A DNA stretch of 64,000 bases from Humitalea sp050632385 (GTDB taxonomy: Bacteria > Pseudomonadota > Alphaproteobacteria > Acetobacterales > Acetobacteraceae), in the NCBI RefSeq assembly GCF_050632385.1, contig NZ_CP192599.1, positions 992,001-1,056,000 on the forward strand, given 5' to 3'. Position numbers and translations under genes: made by a program. The notes below the pieces were generated by a model, which saw only the letters and a program-made list of their open reading frames with translations, was not told the DNA's origin and ran no database searches. Position 1 is the stretch's first letter; each line of letters opens with the position of its first letter. Below are positions 1 through 8,656 of this stretch, piece by piece.

Positions 1-329
1 CTGGCCGGCAGGCGGTGCAGCACCAGCCGGCTCGCGGCCAGTCGCTCCACCCGCGCCGTCCGCCGCGCCAGCGCCAGCCAGTCCAGCCGCAGGTCCAGAT
101 CCACGAGTTCCAGCCACACCCCCTCCGCATCGGCCATGGTCACGCGCCTGGCGGCGATGCGGCCGGGCAGGGGCCCTGCCAGCCCTTCGATCACAAGCCC
201 CGGCACGGCCGCGGCCGCGATCCGTTCCAGCCCATGCCGCCCCGGTGCGGTATTCGCCACCAGCAGCAGCGCGGCCGGCACGACCGCCAAAGCCACCACG
301 ATCATCAAGAGGCGCCGGAACCACCGCAT
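1..329 (-). CDS. tamB: TamB N-terminus (translocation and assembly module), truncated by window edge
   Basis: This is the first 109 codons of a leftward gene whose 3' end lies outside the window. The start (MRWFRRLLMIVVALAVVPAA) is a basic stretch followed by a single hydrophobic segment, as in the inner-membrane anchor of TamB. The next residues (GRHGLERIAAAAVPGLVIEG, then GPLPGRIAARRVTMADAEG) match the usual TamB/DUF490 N-terminal pattern in which a substrate-like groove strand alternates with loops. TamB spans the periplasm and works with TamA in delivering outer-membrane proteins and lipids. Its ATG overlaps the TGA of the upstream tamA gene (ATGA at 326-329), so the two are translationally coupled. 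The family is normally over 1,000 residues, so most of the gene is missing. Identification rests on the N-terminus plus the tamA neighbour. Confidence 0.85.
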   Translation of the reverse strand, partial: MRWFRRLLMIVVALAVVPAALLLVANTAPGRHGLERIAAAAVPGLVIEGLAGPLPGRIAARRVTMADAEGVWLELVDLDLRLDWLALARRTARVERLAASRLVLHRLPA

Positions 330-2383
330 CAGAACGCCTGCCCCAGCCCGATATAGAGCCCGTAACTGCCGGACCCTTCCTGCGACACCAGCGGAAAGCC
401 CACATCCGCCCGGATCGGGCCGATCGCCGTGGTGTAGCGCACGCCGGCCCCCGCCCCGATGCGCGGATTCCGTGCCTCGGGCGTCGATGTCTCGCCGACC
501 GCGCCGGCATCGACGAAAACCGCCATGCCCCAGGGGCCGACCAGCCGTTGCCGCCATTCGACCGAGGCTTCGAGCAGGCTCGCCCCCCCGGTCGGCTGGC
601 CGGTCGGCCCGGTCGGCCCGATCGACAGGTAGTCGTAGCCACGCACCGACCCTGCCCCACCGGCATAGAACCGCTGCTGCGGCGGCACCGATGTCGCCGT
701 CGCCCCGGCCAGCGAACCGATCACGCCCCGCAGGGCCAGCACGCCGCGGCCCTCACCCACGATGTCCAGGTAGGTCGTCCCGGTGGCCTTCAGGATGGCA
801 TAGGATTGTGCACCCAATAGCTCATAGGCAGGGGTGGCGAGCACCGTGACCCGCGCGCCGCGCCTTGGGTCCAGCAGGTTGTCCGTCGCGTCCCAGCGGG
901 CCGACAGCGGCAAGGACAGGATTTCGTAGTCGGTGAAGGGCTCGCCATCCGGCGCCGCCCGCCCGATTTCCGCGCCGACCGCGGCGCGCAGGGTCCAGCG
1001 TGTCCCGATCATGCGTTCCAGCCCGACCTGGGCGGTCACGGCATCGCGGTCGTAGACCGTCAGCCTTTCGCGCAGGGCCGCGATGTCGGTGGTCAGCGTG
1101 ATCGGCTGGCCGAACACATAGGGGCTGCGAATCCCGGCCGAGACCCGGTAGTTCAGGTCATCCGGCGATGCCAGGCCCAGGCGCGACACTTCCGCCTCCA
1201 GCCGCAGCCGCTCGGCGCCACCGAACAGGTTGCGGTGTTCCCACCAGACGCGGCCGGACAGGCCGTAGTTCGTCTCATAGGCGCCCGACACGCCAAGGCT
1301 GCGCAGCGGCCGTTCCTGCACGGTGAAGGTGATGGGCAGGGTGCCATCGGCCGATACCGCGTTGCCCGTCTGGGCGCGGACCGATGCGAACACACCCAGG
1401 CCCGACAAGGCCTGTCGCGCCCGTTCGACGGCGGCGGGGGAATAGGTCTCCCCGGCCAGGCGCCCGGCGATACGGTTCAGGAAGGCCGCGCGGGTGCGTT
1501 GTTCGCCGGTCACGACCGGGGTGCCGAACCGCGCGACCGGGCCGGGCGACAGCCGCCAGGTCACGTCCAGCACCTGGCGGTCGTAGTCCAGGATGGCCTC
1601 CCGCGCCACGACGGTCGCCAGCGGGTGGCCGGTGTCGCGCAAGGTGGTGATCAGCCCGGTCTCGGCCGCCAGCACCGGGGCGATCAGCGCGGGTTCGCCG
1701 GTGGCGATGCCGACGCGGGCGGCGGCGATGGCCACAGCATCGGGGTCGGCGCCCGGCGCCGGGCGCACCGCGATGGCGCCGAACTTGTAGCGCGGCCCGG
1801 CGTGCGGCAGCAGCCGGACCGCGACGGGCGACCCGTCGCGCAAGGCGGCAGTCAGCACCGCGGGCAGGGCGGCACTGTCCGGCGCCAGGCCGGCGATCTC
1901 GGCCCCGATGCCGCCGCCCCAATAGCCCTCCGCCCGCAGCGCATCGGGCAGGCGGCGCAGATCCTCGGTGACCCGCGCGATCAGCCCGGGGCCATCCTCG
2001 GGCGGGGCGTCCTGCAAGGCCCTGAGTTGGGAGGTCGCGGCCAGCGCCGCATCCAGCGCGTCGTCGCCGGTCGGCGCGATGGTGACCGTATAGGTCAGCG
2101 AGGTCGCCGGCGCGGCCGCGGGGTCCGGCGGCGCGGGCTGGGACTCCGCCCCCAGGCCCGACAACAGCAGCCCGAGCACAAGGATCGCCAAACGCAGGCC
2201 TCGCCAAGCCGCGACATTTTGGGGTGGGGCGGTCGGCCGAGTTTCCACCCGCGTTCTCCTACCCCGAACCGGCGGCGGCCGGAAACCGTGCTGCGCCAAA
2301 CCCGCCCCGGCCATGCACGTCCCGCCGCCCCCGCGCCGCGCCATGCGCAGGCTGCAATGCGGCACCCCGAGCCGGCGGGGCAC
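329..2383 (-). CDS. tamA: TamA, BamA/Omp85-family outer-membrane assembly protein
   Basis: Outer-membrane member of the translocation and assembly module, partner of TamB. The C-terminal half is a 16-strand-type Omp85 barrel: it has the typical FYAGGAGSVRGYDY motif (the L6 VRGY/F element) and ends in GLYIGLGQAF with a terminal aromatic residue. The N-terminal half (roughly residues 90-310) carries the POTRA-like region, including GPRYKFGAIAV and PGPVARFGTPVV, the usual third-POTRA pattern. A hydrophobic stretch LAILVLGLLLSGLGAES (about residue 65-81) is probably the signal peptide. That makes the extreme N-terminus too long: the true start is likely an internal codon (ATG at 2314 or a non-ATG start nearer 2200). 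The start is therefore uncertain, the family assignment is not. It lies divergent from the small gene at 2509. Confidence 0.85.
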   Translation of the reverse strand: MPRRLGVPHCSLRMARRGGGGTCMAGAGLAQHGFRPPPVRGRRTRVETRPTAPPQNVAAWRGLRLAILVLGLLLSGLGAESQPAPPDPAAAPATSLTYTVTIAPTGDDALDAALAATSQLRALQDAPPEDGPGLIARVTEDLRRLPDALRAEGYWGGGIGAEIAGLAPDSAALPAVLTAALRDGSPVAVRLLPHAGPRYKFGAIAVRPAPGADPDAVAIAAARVGIATGEPALIAPVLAAETGLITTLRDTGHPLATVVAREAILDYDRQVLDVTWRLSPGPVARFGTPVVTGEQRTRAAFLNRIAGRLAGETYSPAAVERARQALSGLGVFASVRAQTGNAVSADGTLPITFTVQERPLRSLGVSGAYETNYGLSGRVWWEHRNLFGGAERLRLEAEVSRLGLASPDDLNYRVSAGIRSPYVFGQPITLTTDIAALRERLTVYDRDAVTAQVGLERMIGTRWTLRAAVGAEIGRAAPDGEPFTDYEILSLPLSARWDATDNLLDPRRGARVTVLATPAYELLGAQSYAILKATGTTYLDIVGEGRGVLALRGVIGSLAGATATSVPPQQRFYAGGAGSVRGYDYLSIGPTGPTGQPTGGASLLEASVEWRQRLVGPWGMAVFVDAGAVGETSTPEARNPRIGAGAGVRYTTAIGPIRADVGFPLVSQEGSGSYGLYIGLGQAF

Positions 2384-2508
2384 ATCGGCGCGCCATTGTG
2401 CTTGAACGGTCCCGAAACCTTCTTAGGTGGACTCTCGTTGTCCAGTGGCGGCTTGCCCCATGGACCCAGCGGCCGGATGGCTGGCCGCGTTGAAGGAGCT
2501 GACGTCCC

Positions 2509-2883
2509 ATGCCCGATCAGGGCCTCGATATGCCTGCGTCGAAACTGCGCGGTGCCGCGCTCGCCACGGTGACCGACCTGGCGACCGGCCAATTCGCCGA
2601 GCGTATGCGGCTCGATGCCGCCAAGCGCGTGATCGTGATGGTCCGCCGGGTCGGCGTCCTGCACGACCTGGGGCAGATGCAGGCGCCGCCGCAGGGTTGG
2701 CTTTCCCAGATCGCCCACAACTGGGACCCGCAGGCCGTGACCGCACGCGAATACGTCGAACTCCTGCCGACCTCCGATGCTGACCGCATCCTGACCGAAG
2801 CGACGGCCTGGGCCCGTGGCGTCCAGCCGATCCCGGCGGCGGCGAACGAAGACCATCGCATCGCGCGGGCGGCTGGGGCCTGA
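2509..2883 (+). CDS. hypothetical protein, 124 aa
   Basis: Not recognised. It has a good ribosome binding site (AAGGAG at 2493-2498, ten bases before the ATG). The protein is soluble, without signal peptide or membrane segment. It contains MRLDAAKRVIVMVRRVGVL, the phrase PPQGWLSQIAHNWDPQAVTA and an acidic/helical C-terminal half (EYVELLPTSDADRILTEATA). The composition is like its neighbours, which argues against recent transfer. It is divergent from tamA and its stop codon directly abuts the composite hairpin repeat at 2884-3147. The RBS and clean amino-acid composition support it being a real gene. No function is proposed. Confidence 0.6.
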   Translation: MPDQGLDMPASKLRGAALATVTDLATGQFAERMRLDAAKRVIVMVRRVGVLHDLGQMQAPPQGWLSQIAHNWDPQAVTAREYVELLPTSDADRILTEATAWARGVQPIPAAANEDHRIARAAGA

Positions 2884-3147
2884 ATAATTGAGGGGGGCGC
2901 TTTGAAAGGGGCTTCGCCCCTCTCAAGCTCTCCCCACCAAGGGGCCGTGGCCCCCAAATGTTTCCTTGGGGAACCCACGCTACTTGGTAAAATAAAGCGA
3001 GGGGCTTCATAGGGCGTTCGATGGATCGAGGGCGCGTCCTGCCCCTCGCTTTATTTTACCAATACTCCGCCGGTCCAGGGGCGGCGGCCCCTGGTGGGGG
3101 AGGCGTGGAGGGGGCGAAGCCCCTTCCACTGCGCAACCTCTATCATG
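2884..3147. repeat. composite hairpin repeat, copy A (between convergent genes)
   Basis: A 264-base non-coding block starting right after the stop of the gene at 2509 and ending right before the stop of pdxJ. It is a chain of five inverted repeats: 2902-2926, 2937-2969, a central long one with perfect 22-base arms (2984-3005 and 3041-3062, loop 35 bases), 3075-3094 and 3106-3128. The reverse complement of 17985-18247 matches it along nearly its whole length, roughly 80% by eye. Such a structure can terminate transcription from both sides. It carries no protein-coding signal, no transposase and no obvious target-site duplication. Confidence 0.9.
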
Positions 3148-3873
3148 TCAGCCCCCCCGCCCCACCGCGATTTCGCGCCGCATGCGTTGGACCACGGCGG
3201 GCAGGCCTTCCATCACGGCCGCGCCGATCAGGAAGTGTCCGATGCTGACTTCCTCCATCTGCGGGATGGCCGCGATGGCGCCGACGGTGTCGTAGGTCAG
3301 GCCGTGGCCGGCGTGGCACAGCAGCCCCGCGGCTTCGGCCAGGGCCGCCGCCGTGCGCAGCCGGTCGAGTTCTGACCGGCGCAGATCGGCATCCCCGGTT
3401 TCGGCGTAGCGCCCGGTGTGGAATTCCACCGCCTGGGCGCCGATGGCGTGGGCGGCTTCGACCGCGCGGGCCTCGGGTTCGATGAACAGGGCGACTTCGA
3501 TCCCCAAGCCGGCCAGGCGTGCGACGGCGTCGCGCAGGGGGGCGCCGCCGGCGGCGATGTCCAGCCCGCCCTCGGTGGTCAGCTCGGCGCGCTTTTCGGG
3601 GACGAGGCAGCAGGCCTGCGGGCGGTAGCCGGCGCAAAGGCGCACCATTTCCTCGGTCGCGGCCATTTCGAAGTTCAGCCTGGTGTCCACCTCGGCAAAA
3701 AGCCGCGCCACATCGGCGTCGCGGATGTGGCGGCGGTCTTCGCGCAGATGGAAGGTGATGCCATCGGCCCCGGCCGCCAGCACGGCATGGGCGGCGGCGA
3801 TCGGGCAGGGGTGTGTGCCGCCGCGCGCGTTCCGCAGGGTCGCGACATGGTCGATGTTCACGGACAGGCGCAT
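3148..3873 (-). CDS. pdxJ: pyridoxine 5'-phosphate synthase PdxJ
   Basis: Condenses 3-amino-2-oxopropyl phosphate (derived from the PdxA product) with 1-deoxyxylulose 5-phosphate to give pyridoxine 5'-phosphate, the last ring-forming step of DXP-dependent vitamin B6 synthesis. At 241 residues it has the family length and opens with the signature LSVNIDHVATLRNARGG. It keeps the ITFHLREDRRHI motif (catalytic and phosphate-binding region of the TIM barrel), the FEMAATEEM and LFIEPE motifs and the C-terminal HAGHGLTYDT and SIGHFLIGAAV. Its ATG (3873) overlaps the TGA of pdxA upstream, so pdxA-pdxJ form a coupled operon. Cytosolic enzyme. Confidence 0.97.
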   Translation of the reverse strand: MRLSVNIDHVATLRNARGGTHPCPIAAAHAVLAAGADGITFHLREDRRHIRDADVARLFAEVDTRLNFEMAATEEMVRLCAGYRPQACCLVPEKRAELTTEGGLDIAAGGAPLRDAVARLAGLGIEVALFIEPEARAVEAAHAIGAQAVEFHTGRYAETGDADLRRSELDRLRTAAALAEAAGLLCHAGHGLTYDTVGAIAAIPQMEEVSIGHFLIGAAVMEGLPAVVQRMRREIAVGRGG

Positions 3874-4859
3874 CAGGGTCTCCGGTGATGGGCGGCGATG
3901 GTGGCGGCCATGCGCAGGGCGGCGATCAGGCTGGCCGGATCGGCCCGGCCGGTGCCGGCCAGGTCCAGCGCGGTGCCGTGGTCGGGGCTGGTGCGGATGA
4001 CCGGCAGGTTGAGTGTCACGTTCACGCCCCCCGCCATGTCCAGCGTCTTCACCGGGATCAGCGCCTGGTCGTGGTACATGCAGATCGCCGCATCGTAGCG
4101 GGTGCGGGCGGTCGGGGTGAACATCGTGTCGGGCGGCCAGGGTCCGGTCGCGGCGATGCCGCGCGCCTGCAACTGCGCGACGGCGGGGGCGACGATCTCG
4201 GCGTCTTCCGATCCCAAAGTGCCGGCCTCGCCGGCATGCGGGTTCAGCCCGGCGATGGCCAGGCGAGGTGCTACGATGCCGAAGTCGCGCGTCAGCGCGG
4301 CCGCGGTCACCAGCGCCACATCCAGGATCATCGCCGTGGTCAGCCGTGCGATGGCCGTGCGCAGGGGTTCGTGGATGGTGACGGGGATCGTGCGCAGCCC
4401 CTCGCAGGCCAGCATCATCACCGGCGGGCCGCCGGCGGTCAGTTCGGCCAGGTATTCGGTATGGCCGGGGTGGGGAAAGCCCGCGGCGGTCAGGCTTGCT
4501 TTCTGGATCGGGTTGGTGACGACGGCTGCGACCCGCCCGGCCATGGCCAGGCGCGTGGCCTCCGCGATCGCGCCCAGCACGGCGGGGGCATGGGCCGGGT
4601 TGGGGGCGCCGGGCACGGTGGGCAGGGGCAGCGGCCGGTGCAGGATCGGCAATGCGGTGGGAAAGGAGGCGGCGGCCTCCTCCGGACCTGCGACCACGGC
4701 CACGGGCGGCGCGTTCGGCAGGGCGCGGATGCGGTCGGCATCGTCCAGCAGCACGAAGACCGGGCCGGTGGCGTGCAGCGCCCGCCAGGCATCGGCGGCG
4801 ATCTCTCCACCGATGCCGGCGGGTTCACCCATGGTCAGGGCCAGCGGAAGGGCAGTCAT
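3873..4859 (-). CDS. pdxA: 4-hydroxythreonine-4-phosphate dehydrogenase PdxA
   Basis: NAD-dependent, metal-requiring oxidation of 4-phosphooxy-threonine, feeding PdxJ in B6 synthesis. The 328-residue protein starts MTALPLALTMGEPAGIGGEI, the canonical PdxA N-terminus. It also has the metal-site histidine region FPHPGHTEYLAELTAG, and MYHDQALIPVKTLDM plus NLPVIRTSPDHGTA near the C-terminus, which hold the other metal and phosphate ligands. The start at 4859 was chosen because the family begins there; the reading frame stays open upstream to about 6284, but that extension runs antisense through the acyl-CoA dehydrogenase and is not coding. It overlaps pdxJ by four bases and is divergent from the gene at 4989. 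Confidence 0.96.
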   Translation of the reverse strand: MTALPLALTMGEPAGIGGEIAADAWRALHATGPVFVLLDDADRIRALPNAPPVAVVAGPEEAAASFPTALPILHRPLPLPTVPGAPNPAHAPAVLGAIAEATRLAMAGRVAAVVTNPIQKASLTAAGFPHPGHTEYLAELTAGGPPVMMLACEGLRTIPVTIHEPLRTAIARLTTAMILDVALVTAAALTRDFGIVAPRLAIAGLNPHAGEAGTLGSEDAEIVAPAVAQLQARGIAATGPWPPDTMFTPTARTRYDAAICMYHDQALIPVKTLDMAGGVNVTLNLPVIRTSPDHGTALDLAGTGRADPASLIAALRMAATIAAHHRRP

Positions 4860-4988
4860 GCGAACTCGCGAAGTTGGAAGCGCGCAGGGTAGCCGCAACG
4901 GCGCCGGGCGAAAGCCGCACCTGGCGCATTGCCGCAGGCCGCCTGGCGGGCAGATGATGGCGCAAACACGTCCCGGAGGATGACCGCC

Positions 4989-6143
4989 ATGCCGCTCGAT
5001 GCCGCGTTCGACCTGCCGGAGGCCACCCGCGAACTCCAGTCCCTGGCCCAGGATTTTGCCCGCGATGTGCTGGCGCCCAAGGCGCTGGATTGGGACAGGG
5101 ACAAGCACTTTCCCATCGCCGAACTGCGCCAGGCCGCCGCCCTCGGCATGGCGGGGCTGTATGTGCGTGAGGCCTCGGGCGGCGCCGGGCTGACCCGCCT
5201 GGACGCCGCGGTGGTGTTCGAGGCGTTGGCCACCGGCTGCCCGACGGTCTCGGCCTTCCTGTCCATCCACAACATGGTGGGCTGGATGGTGGACCGCTAC
5301 GGCGATGACGCGCAGCGCGCGGAATGGCTGCCGGACCTGCTGACGATGCAGCGCATCGGCGCCTATTGCCTGACCGAACCCGGATCGGGCAGCGATGCCG
5401 CGGCCTTGCGGACGCGGGCGACGCGCAGCAACGAAGGCTGGCTGCTGAACGGATCCAAGCAGTTCATCTCGGGCGCCGGGGCGGCCGACCTGTACCTGAC
5501 CATGGTCCGCACCGGCGGCGACGGGCCGGGCGGCATTTCGGCGATGCTGGTGCCTGGCGGGACCAAAGGCCTCAGTTTCGGCGCCAACGAGCGAAAAATG
5601 GGCTGGAACGCACAGCCGACGCGGATGGTGGTGTTCGAGGACGCCGCCGTGCCGGCGGGCGCCTTGCTGGGCGCGGAGGGGCAGGGGTTTCGCTTCGCCA
5701 TGTCCGGCCTGGATGGCGGGCGCCTGAACATCGCGGCCTGTTCGCTGGGGGGGGCGCAGCGCGCGCTGGATATCGCGCTCGCCTATGTCCGCGAACGCCG
5801 CGCCTTCGGCAAAACCATCGCCGATTTCCAGGCGACGCAGTTCCGCCTGGCGGATATGGCGACGGAACTGGAAGCCGCGCGCAGCCTGCTCTGGCGCGCC
5901 TGCGGCAAGCTGGACGCGGGCGCGCCCGATGCACCCACCTTCTGCGCCATGGCCAAGCGCTTCGTCACCGACACCGGCCATCGCGTGGCGGATGAGGCGC
6001 TGCAACTGCTCGGCGGCTACGGCTATCTCGCCGACTACGGCGTGGAGAAACTGGTGCGCGACCTGCGGGTGCATCGCATCCTGGAAGGCACGAATGAAAT
6101 CATGCGGGTGATCATCGCCCGGTACCTGGCGGCGCCACGATGA
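4989..6143 (+). CDS. acyl-CoA dehydrogenase, isobutyryl-CoA/short-branched-chain type
   Basis: FAD-dependent alpha,beta-dehydrogenation of a short or branched acyl-CoA, passing electrons to ETF. The 384-residue protein has the three acyl-CoA dehydrogenase parts in order: the helical N-terminal domain, the beta domain with the flavin motif YCLTEPGSGSDAAALRT and KQFISGAGAADLYLTMVRT, and the helical C-terminal domain with QLLGGYGYL. The likely catalytic base is Glu366 in RILEGTNEIMRV, the position used by isobutyryl- and short-chain enzymes. The overall pattern is closest to isobutyryl-CoA dehydrogenases of valine breakdown; the exact substrate is inferred. GGAGG at 4975-4979 supports ATG 4989 rather than the ATG at 4980. 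The stop overlaps the start of the next gene. Confidence 0.88.
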   Translation: MPLDAAFDLPEATRELQSLAQDFARDVLAPKALDWDRDKHFPIAELRQAAALGMAGLYVREASGGAGLTRLDAAVVFEALATGCPTVSAFLSIHNMVGWMVDRYGDDAQRAEWLPDLLTMQRIGAYCLTEPGSGSDAAALRTRATRSNEGWLLNGSKQFISGAGAADLYLTMVRTGGDGPGGISAMLVPGGTKGLSFGANERKMGWNAQPTRMVVFEDAAVPAGALLGAEGQGFRFAMSGLDGGRLNIAACSLGGAQRALDIALAYVRERRAFGKTIADFQATQFRLADMATELEAARSLLWRACGKLDAGAPDAPTFCAMAKRFVTDTGHRVADEALQLLGGYGYLADYGVEKLVRDLRVHRILEGTNEIMRVIIARYLAAPR

Positions 6144-6766
6144 TCCTGCATGGGTATTTCCGGTCCTCGGCCGCCTGGCGGGTGCGGATCGCGCTGGGGC
6201 TGAAGGGGCTGTCGGCGACACAGGCCGCGCATCACCTGCGGCGCGGCGAACAGCGCGCGCCGGGATACCTGGCACTGAACCCACAGGGCCTGGTGCCGGC
6301 GCTGGAAACCGAGGGTGGCGCGGTGCTGACCCAATCCCTCGCCATCATCGAATGGCTGGAGGAGACGCATCCGACCCCACCCCTGCTGCCCGGCGACGCG
6401 CTGCACCGCGCCCGCATCCGTGCCGTCGCCCTGGCCATCGCCTGCGACATCCACCCGGTGCAGAACCTCAAGATCATGGCGCGCCTGCGCGCGATGGGGC
6501 ACGCGGAACCCGAGGTGCAGGCCTGGTCGCGGGAGGTGATCGCCGAGGGGCTGGCGGCGGTCGAAGCCCTGGTCGCGCCTGGCCCCTTCTGTTTCGGCGC
6601 GACGCCGACCTTGGCCGACCTCTGCCTGGTCCCGCAACTCGGCAATGCGCGTCGCTTCGGCGTGGATCTGACTGGCATGCCGAGGCTGCTGGCGGCCGAG
6701 GCAGCCTGCGCGATCCTGCCCGCCTTCGTGGCCGCCGCCCCGGAAAACCAGCCCGACGCGGAATAG
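6140..6766 (+). CDS. maiA: maleylacetoacetate isomerase-like zeta-class glutathione S-transferase
   Basis: The 208-residue protein matches zeta GSTs. The N-terminal thioredoxin-fold has the SSAAWRVRIALGLKG motif (family SSxxxRVRIAL, whose serines activate glutathione), followed by LNPQGLVPALETEGG and LTQSLAIIEWLEET for glutathione binding. The C-terminal helical domain contains GATPTLADLCLVPQL. Zeta GSTs isomerise maleylacetoacetate to fumarylacetoacetate in tyrosine breakdown, or maleylpyruvate. No other tyrosine-pathway gene is next to it, so the substrate is inferred from family. Its ATG overlaps the TGA of the acyl-CoA dehydrogenase gene (6140-6143), implying co-translation. Confidence 0.85.
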   Translation: MILHGYFRSSAAWRVRIALGLKGLSATQAAHHLRRGEQRAPGYLALNPQGLVPALETEGGAVLTQSLAIIEWLEETHPTPPLLPGDALHRARIRAVALAIACDIHPVQNLKIMARLRAMGHAEPEVQAWSREVIAEGLAAVEALVAPGPFCFGATPTLADLCLVPQLGNARRFGVDLTGMPRLLAAEAACAILPAFVAAAPENQPDAE

Positions 6767-6825
6767 CCGGCTTATTTATGCGAAAATTCCTTGCAATCTG
6801 CGGTTGTTGGCGCGAAAAATTGCAC

Positions 6826-7182
6826 ATGGCCTTTCGCTTTCGCAACATCGTGGCTCTCTGCGCCGTCTTGTCGAGCCAGCCGGCGCTGGCGCAGATGCAG
6901 TTCATCACGGTCCCGCCGGCCGATGGCGGCGTCGTCATGCCGCCGCGCAGCCAGCCGCGCATGATCGCGCCGCCCAGCGTGGCGCCCCGCGCACCCGCCC
7001 CCCGTGCCGTGGCCCCGGCGCCGGCCAACCCGGCGCCTCTGGTGGTGTCCAGCGCCTCGGTCATGCCGCTCGCGGCCCCGGCGGCCGCGGCCTTGCTGCC
7101 CGTGCTGGCGGCGGCCCTTCTGGGCGCCGGGCTGCCCGGCAGCAGCGGCGGCGGCAGCAGCGGTCCCGCGCAAACGCGCTGA
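6826..7182 (+). CDS. small secreted Pro/Ala-rich hypothetical protein
   Basis: A 118-residue protein with a clear N-terminal signal peptide (MAFRFRNIVALCAVLSSQPALAQ, cleavage expected after ALA). The mature part is rich in proline, alanine and arginine (PPRSQPRMIAPPSVAPRAP). Near the C-terminus it has a hydrophobic segment, APAAAALLPVLAAALLGAGL, followed by a Gly/Ser tail. An in-frame ATG at 6778 would add 16 residues in front of the signal peptide, so 6826 is preferred. No domain is recognised. The exported, low-complexity build with a C-terminal hydrophobic helix could mean a periplasmic or membrane-attached protein. It stands between two housekeeping genes with no visible partner. Confidence 0.6.
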   Translation: MAFRFRNIVALCAVLSSQPALAQMQFITVPPADGGVVMPPRSQPRMIAPPSVAPRAPAPRAVAPAPANPAPLVVSSASVMPLAAPAAAALLPVLAAALLGAGLPGSSGGGSSGPAQTR

Positions 7183-7255
7183 ATCGCGACCCCGGGGTAT
7201 CCGCCCGCGGCACCCGGATGCATCCTCCGCGGCCCTGACCACGGAGCCCCATTCC

Positions 7256-8656
7256 ATGCCCGACCGCGCCGGTGCCATCGCACGCGCCGAAACCTTCTTC
7301 GACCAGGGGTTTCGCGCCTTGCTGACCGATCTGGTCGCAGTCCCCTCGACCAGCCAGGACCCGGGGCATGAGGCCGATTGCCGCCGTTACCTTGAGGCGG
7401 CGCTGCTGCCCTGGCTCGGCCGCCTGGGCTTCACCTGCCAGATCCACCCCAACCCCGACCCCGACTTCCCGCCGATCCTGACCGGGGTGCGGATGGAAGA
7501 CCCGGCCCTGCCGACCGTGCTGCTCTACGGCCACGGCGATACGGTGCGCGGGTTGGCGGACCAATGGTCGGAAGGCCTGGCCCCCTGGGTGCTGACCGAA
7601 CGCGACGGCCGCTGGTATGGCCGCGGCACCGCCGACAACAAGGGCCAGCACGCGCTGAACCTGTCGGCGCTGGAGGCGGTGATCGCCGAACGCGGCGGCA
7701 CCATCGGCTTCAACGTGAAACTGCTGATCGAGATGTGCGAGGAACGCGGCAGCAAGGGGCTGCGCGCCTTCGTCGCGGCCAACAAGGACCTGCTGAAGTC
7801 CGATGTGCTGATCGCCTCCGACGGGCCACGCGTGGCGCCTGAGGTCCCGACCATCGCCACCGGCACCCGCGGCACCTGGCATTGCACCCTGGCGGTGCGG
7901 CTTCGCCAGGGCGGGGTCCATTCCGGCCATTGGGGCGGGCTGACCACCGACCCGGCGGTCGTTCTGGCCCATGCCATCGCCAGCATCATGGACCGCCACG
8001 GCCGCATCATGGTCGATGGGCTGCTGCCGGCGGGCCGCGTGGTGCCGAACCGCGTCCGTGCCGTGCTGGCCGGCTGCCCGGTCGATGGTGGCGGAGAAGG
8101 GGCGACCATCGATGCCGACTGGGGCGAACCCGGCCTGTCGGCGGCGGAAAAAATCTACGGCTGGAACAGCTTCATCGTGTTGGCGATGCTCTCGGGCCGG
8201 CCGGAAAACCCGGTGAATGCCGTGGCACCCGATGCCGTCGCGCATTGCCAGATCCGCTACACGGTCGATACCGACACCGCCGGTTTCGAGGCCGCGATCC
8301 GCGCTCACCTGGACGCCGCCGGCTTCCCTGAAGTCGTGATCGAAAACCCCGGCCTGCGCATGCCCGCCAGCCGCACCGACACCGACCACCCTTGGGTGCG
8401 CTGGGCGCAGGCCAGCATGGCCCAGACCCTGGGCAAGCGCGTGCAGATCATCCCCAATTCCTCGGGCGGGCTACCGGGGGATGTGTTTGTCGACCACCTG
8501 GGCGTGCCGCTGATCTGGGTGCCGCACTCCTACAACGGCTGCAAGCAGCACGGCCCGGACGAGCATCTTTTGCCCGGCGTGGCGCGGGAAGGGATCGCGG
8601 CCTTCACCGGCATGTATTGGGACCTGGGCGAGGCGGGGGTGCCGAAGCGGGCGTAG
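7256..8656 (+). CDS. M20-family metallopeptidase (dipeptidase/deacylase type)
   Basis: Zinc-dependent hydrolase of the M20 (ArgE/DapE/carboxypeptidase G2) family, 466 residues. The metal and catalytic residues are all visible: His93 and Asp95 in LLYGHGDTVRG, Asp127 in YGRGTADNKGQ, the catalytic/ligand pair Glu162-Glu163 in EMCEERGSKGL, and a C-terminal His in KQHGPDEHLL. The sequence between is the dimerisation (lid) domain with the family pattern HSGHWGG. Whether it cleaves dipeptides, acyl-amino acids or carbamoyl compounds cannot be read from sequence. The ATG at 7256 was taken because the family-like N-terminus begins there. It is a single-gene unit; the next gene starts after a 155-base gap. 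Confidence 0.88.
   Translation: MPDRAGAIARAETFFDQGFRALLTDLVAVPSTSQDPGHEADCRRYLEAALLPWLGRLGFTCQIHPNPDPDFPPILTGVRMEDPALPTVLLYGHGDTVRGLADQWSEGLAPWVLTERDGRWYGRGTADNKGQHALNLSALEAVIAERGGTIGFNVKLLIEMCEERGSKGLRAFVAANKDLLKSDVLIASDGPRVAPEVPTIATGTRGTWHCTLAVRLRQGGVHSGHWGGLTTDPAVVLAHAIASIMDRHGRIMVDGLLPAGRVVPNRVRAVLAGCPVDGGGEGATIDADWGEPGLSAAEKIYGWNSFIVLAMLSGRPENPVNAVAPDAVAHCQIRYTVDTDTAGFEAAIRAHLDAAGFPEVVIENPGLRMPASRTDTDHPWVRWAQASMAQTLGKRVQIIPNSSGGLPGDVFVDHLGVPLIWVPHSYNGCKQHGPDEHLLPGVAREGIAAFTGMYWDLGEAGVPKRA

Noticed and set aside
2884..3147. Insertion sequence or MITE
   Set aside because: No transposase and no target duplications, and both copies stop exactly at flanking gene ends; a structural intergenic repeat fits better, though a decayed MITE origin cannot be excluded.
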